NCBI GenBank assembly: GCA_020851885.1
Contig: JADZBW010000102.1
Coordinates: forward strand, 1-16,861
DNA from: Fimbriimonadaceae bacterium
GTDB taxonomy: Bacteria; Armatimonadota; Fimbriimonadia; Fimbriimonadales; Fimbriimonadaceae
Length of the DNA stretch: 16,861 nucleotides
Reading direction: 5' to 3'
Below are positions 6,446 through 12,073 of this stretch, one piece after another. The position numbers and the translations under genes were made by a program. The notes under the pieces are model-generated. The model ran no database searches. It saw only the letters and a program-made list of their open reading frames with translations, and was not told where the DNA came from. Within the stretch, counting starts at the first letter, position 1. Each line of letters begins with the position of its first letter.

Positions 6446-7732
6446 CTATCCTGTGGCCGCTTCCACTTCTTTGACCACTCGCTCCGCGCTCTCGACGGCG
6501 CCCTCGATGAACCCAACCCAACTGGCCGTGTGCTCACCGGCAAAGTGAATCCGCGATTCCGGCAAAGCGATCGCTTCCATGTGCTCCAACACATAGCGGG
6601 GCGCCAAGTGGCTGAATGCGCCCAAGGCGAACTTGTCGGTCACCCAGTCATGCCACCAGCCACGCACAAAGTGCTCGGAGGCCTGTGGACAAAGTTGGTG
6701 CAATTCATAGAGGCCCGCCATGACTGGATCGCCGAGTCGCGCCCACTCTGCGGCCTGACTCCCACAGATATAGGCGGTCATCACCGGCGACTCTCCAAGG
6801 CCGCCATCCCACGTCTGCTGGAGGGGGCCATCGTTCAGCATGCTCCCGCCCCAGCCATCATCGATCCACCAGGCCCGATCGAACTCCCAACTGATTTTGA
6901 CCGCTCGGCTCATCCCGCACGCTTCGACGGCGCAACGCTTGCGAACGGTTAAGGCCGGCTCAAAGATCACCCTCTCCAGTGCGGGTGGAGGCAAAGTGAG
7001 GACGACGTGGTCCACCCGCTCCTTGCTCCGCTCGAAGTGCAGCCAGAGGCCGCCTTCATCCTGAGAGACCTTGTGGAGGACCGCGCCATAGCAAGGGGTG
7101 GTTCGCAGGGAGGCCACCATCTTCTCGCACAATCCACGGAACCCGCCGGGAACCCGGTAGGCGCTCATGACATCGCCTTCTCGGTCCAGGTAATTCATGT
7201 AGCCGCTGAGCCAACCTAAGAGGCCGATCTTATCGAGGTCGTCGCCTTCGTCGCTGCGGTACTTGGCGGTGACCCACCACAGGCCCTCGTCGCTTTGGGT
7301 GTGTTCACGGAGGAAGTCTCCAAGAGTGCGCTGGTCGAGTTCAGCATGATCGGTATTGGCCCAAGCCGGGGCCTTGAGGTCCCGACAGAGTTCGCGGGCC
7401 GCGGCCTCGACGCGGAGGTCGTCCTCCAAGGCGTTATTCCAAATCTCGTCCTCGGTGGCGGTCTTACCCCGGAAGACAACCCGCTGCGGCCAGGTGGGAC
7501 GAGCCTCGGGTTCCATGTCGAACTCCTTGAGAAGCTCGATGATGCGGAAATGGTCTGAATCGATCCACTCGCCGCCTGCTTCATAGAGGGTGCCATGGCC
7601 TTCGTCGATGGTGTGCAGCCGCCCACCGGGCCGACCACGGGCCTCGAACAGCTTGACGTCGTAGCCTCGACCTTCCAGAAGCATCGCGGTGCGAAGTCCG
7701 GACATCCCCATGCCGACGACGCCGATCGTCAC
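6446..7732 (-). CDS. Flavin-containing amine oxidase / FAD-dependent oxidoreductase
   Basis: A 428-residue monoamine-oxidase-type flavoprotein. The N-terminus has the Rossmann motif VGMGMSGLRTAMLL (6-19), then FEARGRPGGRLHT (29-41) and GGEWIDSDHF (53-62). Near the end comes IHFAGEHTASWVGFIEGA (395-412), the flavin-binding motif of this family. SRAVKISWEF (275-284) fits the substrate domain. The substrate cannot be told from sequence. There is no signal peptide, so it is probably cytoplasmic, unlike many secreted family members. The open frame runs upstream to 7969, but the extra residues are unlike the family and lie over the neighbour; the GTG at 7732 begins VTIGVVGMG correctly and has a strong GGGGGGA site eight bases upstream. 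It overlaps the stop of the 90-residue gene as GTGA. Confidence 0.9.
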   Translation of the reverse strand: MTIGVVGMGMSGLRTAMLLEGRGYDVKLFEARGRPGGRLHTIDEGHGTLYEAGGEWIDSDHFRIIELLKEFDMEPEARPTWPQRVVFRGKTATEDEIWNNALEDDLRVEAAARELCRDLKAPAWANTDHAELDQRTLGDFLREHTQSDEGLWWVTAKYRSDEGDDLDKIGLLGWLSGYMNYLDREGDVMSAYRVPGGFRGLCEKMVASLRTTPCYGAVLHKVSQDEGGLWLHFERSKERVDHVVLTLPPPALERVIFEPALTVRKRCAVEACGMSRAVKISWEFDRAWWIDDGWGGSMLNDGPLQQTWDGGLGESPVMTAYICGSQAAEWARLGDPVMAGLYELHQLCPQASEHFVRGWWHDWVTDKFALGAFSHLAPRYVLEHMEAIALPESRIHFAGEHTASWVGFIEGAVESAERVVKEVEAATG

Positions 7733-8001
7733 TTCTGGTCTCCCCCCGGCTGGGCGGTCTGGGCCTTGGCGACGAGGTCGGCAACCAGAAGCAAGAATGC
7801 AAGGAAGCCGAAACCGTAAAGCATGATTGGACGCCAAGCCTGGCGATAGGCGAGGATGGCCAGTCCAACCGTGAGGAAGGCCCCACTCATGAGCTGGGAC
7901 CGCATTCCCCGAGTTCGCCCGCGCCAAAGATTGACGATCGCCATCAGCAAACAGAGCCCGGCCGAGCACAGCAGGAAGAAGCTGAGTTCCTCCCGGGTCA
8001 C
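7729..8001 (-). CDS. Small membrane protein of unknown function (90 aa)
   Basis: I do not recognise a family. The 90-residue protein has three probable membrane helices, at about 6-26, 36-52 and 58-78, with a basic loop (WRGRTRGMRSQ, 26-36) between the first two and a short polar tail ending AQPGGDQK. Its reality is supported by position: its GTG start overlaps the stop of the aldo/keto-reductase-like gene as GTGA, and its own stop overlaps the GTG of the amine oxidase in the same way. AAGG lies directly upstream of the start. It may anchor or partner the adjoining flavoenzyme at the membrane, but nothing in the sequence shows this. Confidence 0.75.
   Translation of the reverse strand: MTREELSFFLLCSAGLCLLMAIVNLWRGRTRGMRSQLMSGAFLTVGLAILAYRQAWRPIMLYGFGFLAFLLLVADLVAKAQTAQPGGDQK
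7741..7747 (-). promoter_or_regulatory. Shine-Dalgarno site that sets the amine oxidase start
   Basis: GGGGGGA read on the minus strand, eight bases before the GTG at 7732-7730. It rules in favour of the internal GTG start over the ATG at 7969. Confidence 0.6.
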
Positions 8002-8663
8002 GCCTTCCCTCCTACGAGGCAGGACTCTCGCACTTGGCTTGGGGTGTTACAAAGTGCCAGGACAGCCTGAGCCCTTTCGTGGGGCTCGCCAAGCGACACA
8101 ATGCCCACCCGACGCTCAGTGGCGAGGGAGGCGAGCATGGAGAAATCCTCGGAACGCTCCTTGGGGTTGGGCAAGAGGGCGACCTCAAAGGCGTCGTGGA
8201 ATTGCCAAACCCCGAGAATGGCGAGGCCCGGGCCGTCGGCGTCGATCCCCAAATGGGCGATATGCCCCTCTTCGCGGGCGGAAGCCAGAGCTTCGAGGGC
8301 TCCTTCTATTTGGAACTCCTCAAGGACGCGGCGGATCTTCAGGAAGTAGAAATCGATCTGCTCGCGACCAATGGCGCTGAGCGTCTGAAGGAGGTGGGCT
8401 TGAACGAGGTCGAAGGCGTGGCGCGTACTGGTGGCGTTTTCGATATCTGCATTGCCTCTGGCCATCAAGAGGGCATCCGTGCCGCGCATCTGTCCACCCC
8501 AGAGGCCGGGATTGATGCTGATATCGAGGACGGTGTTGGCGGTGAGCGCTTCCTTAACGAGCGCAGGCGCCCAATCGGCTTCGGACGGTCCGCGAGGCAA
8601 TCCAAGGCTGATCCAGACCGGCGGAAACGTCCGGTTTGTCCTCCCTAGGAATTGACTCGACAT
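7998..8663 (-). CDS. Aldo/keto reductase-like protein, short and lacking most catalytic residues
   Basis: A 221-residue protein that follows the aldo/keto reductase layout but is about 80 residues shorter than the usual 300. Recognisable are FLGRTNRTFPPVWISLGLPRG (first strand region, 5-25), ALVKEALTANTVLDIS (34-49, compare the family's A-x-x-A-G-x-x-x-F-D-T-A), REQIDFYFLK (100-109, compare D-x-I-D-L-x-x-L-H), and GALEALASAREEGHIAHLGID (121-141). Of the Asp-Tyr-Lys-His catalytic set only Asp47 seems kept; the Tyr and Lys regions are absent and His is replaced by Lys109. It may be a non-enzymatic TIM-barrel relative. The start is ATG at 8663, with TTG at 8666 as alternative; AGGAGG lies at 8676-8681. 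It sits between rmlD and the 90-residue gene. Confidence 0.7.
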   Translation of the reverse strand: MSSQFLGRTNRTFPPVWISLGLPRGPSEADWAPALVKEALTANTVLDISINPGLWGGQMRGTDALLMARGNADIENATSTRHAFDLVQAHLLQTLSAIGREQIDFYFLKIRRVLEEFQIEGALEALASAREEGHIAHLGIDADGPGLAILGVWQFHDAFEVALLPNPKERSEDFSMLASLATERRVGIVSLGEPHERAQAVLALCNTPSQVRESCLVGGKA

Positions 8664-8675
8664 CAAGTGAGGGTA

Positions 8676-8681
8676 CCTCCT
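8676..8681 (-). promoter_or_regulatory. Perfect AGGAGG Shine-Dalgarno site for the aldo/keto-reductase-like gene
   Basis: AGGAGG on the minus strand in the 36-base gap after rmlD, 12 bases before the ATG at 8663 and 9 before the TTG at 8666. It shows that the short reductase-like frame is really translated, and leaves the exact start between those two codons. Confidence 0.65.
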
Positions 8682-8699
8682 AGGTGCCCAAAGGGTGCC

Positions 8700-9566
8700 T
8701 TAGACGTCCAGTCGAGCGACGAATTCCGCAAGGGCGACATCGAGAGGTCGCATGGGGGCGATGCCCGCAGCCTGAAGTTTGGCGGTAGAGAGGACGCTAT
8801 AAGGTGGACGCATGGCGGCGGTCGGCCATTGCTCGGTGCGAATGGGTTCGATATCCACCGGTTGGGAGAGATCATGAAGCGTGCGGTACGCGCCGATAGC
8901 CTTGAGAGCGAACGCATGCCATGACATAGAGTCTGGCCCCGCAGCGTGATAAATGCCGGGAAAGATGTTTGCTTCGATCGCATCGACGATCGTTCGGGCG
9001 AGGTCGCCGGTGTAGGTAGGGCAACCTACCTGATCAGTCACCACTTTGAGCGTCTTCCCCGCCTTCCACGCGCCGATCATCGTCCGAGGGAAACTCTTTC
9101 CGTTGGCTCCAAAGAGCCAGGCGGTGCGAATAATGACTGCCACCGGGAGGGCAGCTTGGACAGCCTCCTCCCCCAATAGCTTGGTCCTGCCATAGACGCC
9201 GAGCGGCCGAGTCGGAGCGTCCTCTCGATAAGGCTCCGACGCCGCCCCGTCGAACACGAAATCAGTGGAAATATGGAGGAGTTTGATGCCGGACATGGCA
9301 CAGACTCGGGCGAGGTATCCCGGTCCCATTGCGTTGAGCTCGGCGGCTCTTTGCTTTTCGTCCTCCGCCTTATCGACGGCCGTGTAGGCCGCGCAGTTGA
9401 CGCACCAATCAAATCGGCCCAATTGGGCGATGAGGGCAACGGACTGAGGATCGGCAAGATCGATCTCGCGGGAGGGAGGAGCGGAGACGTCATTGCCGCG
9501 GCGCTTGAGTTCAGCGACGACGTCTTGCCCGAGCATTCCCGAACCTCCCAGCACGAGGACGTTCAT
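8700..9566 (-). CDS. rmlD: dTDP-4-dehydrorhamnose reductase (RmlD)
   Basis: Reduces dTDP-4-keto-L-rhamnose to dTDP-L-rhamnose with NAD(P)H, the last step of the dTDP-rhamnose pathway for surface glycans. The 288-residue extended-SDR protein shows GGSGMLG (7-13), NCAAYTAVDKAEDE (57-70), ISTDFVFDG (99-107, catalytic Thr101), YGRTKLLGE (125-133, Tyr125 and Lys129), DQVGCPTYTGDLA (178-190) and RPPYSVLS (253-260), all in family order. ATG at 9566 begins MNVLVLGGSG, as expected. The rmlA, rmlB and rmlC genes are not in the window, so it works with partners elsewhere. It begins 7 bases after the isocitrate dehydrogenase stop, which places the two in one transcript. Confidence 0.95.
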   Translation of the reverse strand: MNVLVLGGSGMLGQDVVAELKRRGNDVSAPPSREIDLADPQSVALIAQLGRFDWCVNCAAYTAVDKAEDEKQRAAELNAMGPGYLARVCAMSGIKLLHISTDFVFDGAASEPYREDAPTRPLGVYGRTKLLGEEAVQAALPVAVIIRTAWLFGANGKSFPRTMIGAWKAGKTLKVVTDQVGCPTYTGDLARTIVDAIEANIFPGIYHAAGPDSMSWHAFALKAIGAYRTLHDLSQPVDIEPIRTEQWPTAAMRPPYSVLSTAKLQAAGIAPMRPLDVALAEFVARLDV

Positions 9567-9573
9567 GGATCGA

Positions 9574-10596
9574 TTAAACCGCGACCGCCGTTGATTGCAT
9601 CTGCCTGATGACGGCGTCGGTGTATTCCTTGGTGGTAGCCCGTCCGCCCATGTCTCCGGTGACGTGGATACCCTCGGCGAGGACTTCCACGACCGCGTTG
9701 CCGATGAGATCGGCTTTGGCGTATTCGCCGATATGCCGTAGCATCATCAGGGCGCTGAAGAGGAGCGCGGTGGGGTTGGCAAGCCCTTTACCGGCGATAT
9801 CGGGGGCAGAGCCGTGGACCGATTCGAACACCGCGCATGTTTCGCCGATATTGGCGCCGGGGGCCAAACCGAGGCCGCCAACGAGGCCGGCGCAAAGGTC
9901 GCTGACGATGTCGCCATAGAGGTTCTCGGTGACCATGACGTCGAACTGATCTGGCTTGGTGACAAGCTGCATACAGCAGTTATCGACGATGATGTCGTCC
10001 GCCTTGATTTCTTCATAGCCCTTGGCAGCTTTATAGAATTCTTCCAGGAACAGCCCATCGGCAAGCTTCATGATATTGGCCTTGTGGATGGCGGTGACGC
10101 GCTTGCGACCCTGCTTGCGCGCCATATCGAAAGCGAATTCGCAGAGTCGTTTGCAGCCTGGTCGGGTAATGACTTTGATGGCCTGGGCCATGTCCGGGTG
10201 TGGCATGAATTCGATACCTGCGTAGAGGTCCTCCGTGTTCTCCCGGACGATAATCAGGTCGACGTGCGTGTTCTCGAAAGGGCCCCTGACGCCGGGAAGA
10301 GACTTGGCGGGACGGACGTTCGCGTAGAGGTCGAGGGCCTTGCGCAATGCGACGTTGGCGCTCGTGTGGCCACCGCCGACTGGAGTCGTCGTGGGACCTT
10401 TGAGAGCGAGGCCGATTTCACGGATTGCCGAGATCGTCTCCGGGGGCATGGCGGGCTTGCCAAGTTCAATAGCATCCAGGCCGGCATCCAGATAGACCCA
10501 CTCTGCCTGAAAGTCGGCGGCTTCGAGGATTCGGAGGACGGCGGCGGTGATTTCAGGGCCAATGCCATCACCAGGAATTAGGGCAATACGTCGCAT
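9574..10596 (-). CDS. Isocitrate dehydrogenase, NAD-dependent type (isocitrate/isopropylmalate dehydrogenase family)
   Basis: Oxidatively decarboxylates isocitrate to 2-oxoglutarate. The 340-residue protein has IALIPGDGIGPE (4-15), the isocitrate loop TPVGGGHTSANVALRK (71-86, Ser79, Asn81, Arg85), YANVRP (91-96, Arg95), VRENTEDLYAGIE (117-129, Arg118, Tyr125), IHKANIMK (170-177, Lys172), ENLYGDIVSDL (224-234, Asp228 and Asp232) and the cofactor loop ESVHGSAPDIAGKGLANPTA (258-277). The GGGHxSxN loop favours isocitrate over isopropylmalate, and the HGSAPDIAGK loop with short length favours the NAD form; homoisocitrate dehydrogenase remains possible. The ATG at 10596 is chosen over 10602, because TAAGGG at 10603-10608 is six bases from the former and touches the latter. 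First gene of the five-gene minus-strand operon. Confidence 0.9.
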   Translation of the reverse strand: MRRIALIPGDGIGPEITAAVLRILEAADFQAEWVYLDAGLDAIELGKPAMPPETISAIREIGLALKGPTTTPVGGGHTSANVALRKALDLYANVRPAKSLPGVRGPFENTHVDLIIVRENTEDLYAGIEFMPHPDMAQAIKVITRPGCKRLCEFAFDMARKQGRKRVTAIHKANIMKLADGLFLEEFYKAAKGYEEIKADDIIVDNCCMQLVTKPDQFDVMVTENLYGDIVSDLCAGLVGGLGLAPGANIGETCAVFESVHGSAPDIAGKGLANPTALLFSALMMLRHIGEYAKADLIGNAVVEVLAEGIHVTGDMGGRATTKEYTDAVIRQMQSTAVAV

Positions 10597-10602
10597 GCTC
10601 AT

Positions 10603-10608
10603 CCCTTA
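10603..10608 (-). promoter_or_regulatory. Shine-Dalgarno site that sets the isocitrate dehydrogenase start
   Basis: TAAGGG on the minus strand, six bases before the ATG at 10596. The ATG at 10602 directly adjoins it and would have no spacing, so the start MRRIALIPGDG is preferred. Confidence 0.55.
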
Positions 10609-10681
10609 AATGGTGGCTCAAAAGACCTGGTAACGATAGGCCATTCGATGAAACCAACTGGGGCCCAATACGTCGTATGAT

Positions 10682-12007
10682 ATGAACATGAAGTACCGCA
10701 GGAACCTTTTTAGCATCGTGGCTTTGGCAGCCTGCTTCACTCTGGCCCTGACCGTTGCCGTTGGCCAAGACCCACTGAACCGGGGTAAGGGCGGCGGGTC
10801 ATCCTCGGGTGGAAGCTCCCAAGGCAGGAGTGAGCGCCAAAAGGGCGGACATGAGTCCGGCGGCGATCAAGGATCGCGCGGTGGCGGCGGTTCCAAGGGC
10901 GGAGGTGGTTCCCAGTCCGGAGGCGGAAGCTCCTCAGGCGGCGACCAAGGGTCCCGCGGTGGCGGCGGTTCCAAAGGCGGCGGTGGATCATCGGGCGGCT
11001 CTACAGGCGGCGGCACCACGCGTCGGGAAGATCCTCCCCTTAATCGTGGCGGCGGATCGAAAGGCAATGGCGGCTCGGGTTCGGGCGGTCTGGGCTCTGG
11101 GTCGACCGGTTCGGGGTCGAGCGGCGGTCAAAGTTCAGGCGGACTTGGAAGAGGCGGCGGAAACGGCCGAATCGATGGGGGTCCGATCGTCGTCAATCCT
11201 CCAGCAAATCAGAATCGCGACAATCTGCTCGGCAAGAAGAACGGCCGCAGCGGGAACGTCAATTACGGTTCCAATAGCAATCAGCGGAACCGAGACCGGA
11301 ACGGCGGCCCGGTCGCGATCGATCGTGCGCCGATCGACTTGAATCGCGGCTCCTTGGGCAATCAGGTGCGACGCTCGGACGAGATTCGTGTGGGCAATCT
11401 GCGAATTCGCTTTGGATACACGCACTACGACTCTCGCTGGTGCGACGATTACTTCTACTATCCGCACTACGTGTTCGATCCCTATGCATCGAATTGGGCT
11501 TGTTCGCCTTGGTATTACTACGCAAGCCTGCCTCCATACTTCCTCTCCAGCCGATGCAACTTCTCGACCGTCTATTGGTCGCCGTTTTCCGGAAACCGAT
11601 ACCGCTGGAATCCGCCCACCCAAAACAGCTGGAACCGCGACTACAGCGAACTGGATTACGTCATCCAAGATATCGTCCTCGCGTTTGAGGAAGGAGACCG
11701 CCGAGCGGTTGGCCGCTTGGTGCCACGGTACGGCCAAGTTGGAATCATCATCGATGGCCGGTACGACTACGGAATGCGTTCGGATGATTTCTACGACACG
11801 TTCCTCGATGCCGTCGATAACACAAGGACCAGGGATTACCAGATCCTCGACGTCCAATATCGGCGTGATTCGGCCGCCGTATGGGCGCGGCACGAATACG
11901 AAGATCCGTGGGGCCGCAGAGTCTCGGTCTATCACTACTTCAAGTTGGAGACCGAAGGTCGCAACTGGGTGATCCGAGAATTCGGGACCAGCAACTCGCG
12001 CTGGTAA
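10682..12007 (+). CDS. Secreted glycine/serine-rich protein with probable NTF2-like C-terminal domain
   Basis: A 441-residue protein of unknown function. It has a signal peptide (basic MNMKYRRN, hydrophobic 9-27, likely cleavage near 28/29). Residues 36-165 are a glycine/serine low-complexity region with scattered Arg/Lys. Within it a 26-residue unit recurs (SGGDQGSRGGGGSKGGGGS at 59-77 and 85-103), and DPLNRG at 30-35 returns as DPPLNRG at 117-123. Residues 166-240 are Asn/Arg-rich; 245-312 are full of Tyr, Trp and Phe and hold the only three mature cysteines (254, 274, 292). The end (about 322-441) alternates helix and strand like an NTF2/SnoaL-type fold, with HEYEDPWGRRVSVYHYF at 404-420. 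No Shine-Dalgarno sequence precedes the ATG at 10682 or the ATG at 10688. Secreted, perhaps envelope-associated. Confidence 0.8.
   Translation: MNMKYRRNLFSIVALAACFTLALTVAVGQDPLNRGKGGGSSSGGSSQGRSERQKGGHESGGDQGSRGGGGSKGGGGSQSGGGSSSGGDQGSRGGGGSKGGGGSSGGSTGGGTTRREDPPLNRGGGSKGNGGSGSGGLGSGSTGSGSSGGQSSGGLGRGGGNGRIDGGPIVVNPPANQNRDNLLGKKNGRSGNVNYGSNSNQRNRDRNGGPVAIDRAPIDLNRGSLGNQVRRSDEIRVGNLRIRFGYTHYDSRWCDDYFYYPHYVFDPYASNWACSPWYYYASLPPYFLSSRCNFSTVYWSPFSGNRYRWNPPTQNSWNRDYSELDYVIQDIVLAFEEGDRRAVGRLVPRYGQVGIIIDGRYDYGMRSDDFYDTFLDAVDNTRTRDYQILDVQYRRDSAAVWARHEYEDPWGRRVSVYHYFKLETEGRNWVIREFGTSNSRW
10856..10990 (+). repeat. Imperfect tandem repeat, 78-base period, inside the glycine-rich gene
   Basis: Bases 10856-10912 and 10934-10990 are near-identical 57-base stretches coding the same 19 residues (SGGDQGSRGGGGSKGGGGS). 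Most differences fall at third codon positions, so the protein repeat is kept while the DNA has drifted. The period is 78 bases, 26 codons. Confidence 0.85.
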
Positions 12008-12027
12008 GCCGTTGGACCATAGAGTAG

Positions 12028-12057
12028 GACGGGCGTTGGAAATCTCCAGCGCCCGTC
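12028..12057 (+). terminator. Hairpin transcription terminator
   Basis: GACGGGCGTTGG (12028-12039) pairs with CCAGCGCCCGTC (12046-12057) over 12 bases with a single G-T wobble, around a 6-base loop. It lies 20 bases after the stop of the glycine-rich gene and 16 bases before the stop of the opposing hydrolase gene. The tail TTACCTTTG is only moderately T-rich, so on the plus strand it is a fair intrinsic terminator; on the minus strand there is no T-run, so action in both directions is uncertain. Confidence 0.75.
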
Positions 12058-12073
12058 TTACCTTTGCCTATTG

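Noticed and set aside
7733..7969. N-terminal extension of the amine oxidase up to an ATG at 7969
   Set aside because: The residues are Arg/Pro-rich, unlike the family, lie over the 90-residue gene, and the internal GTG has a strong Shine-Dalgarno site.
10856..10990. Repeats as a possible CRISPR-like or mobile-element array
   Set aside because: They are in-frame coding repeats for Gly/Ser-rich peptide with third-position drift, only two copies, with no spacers.
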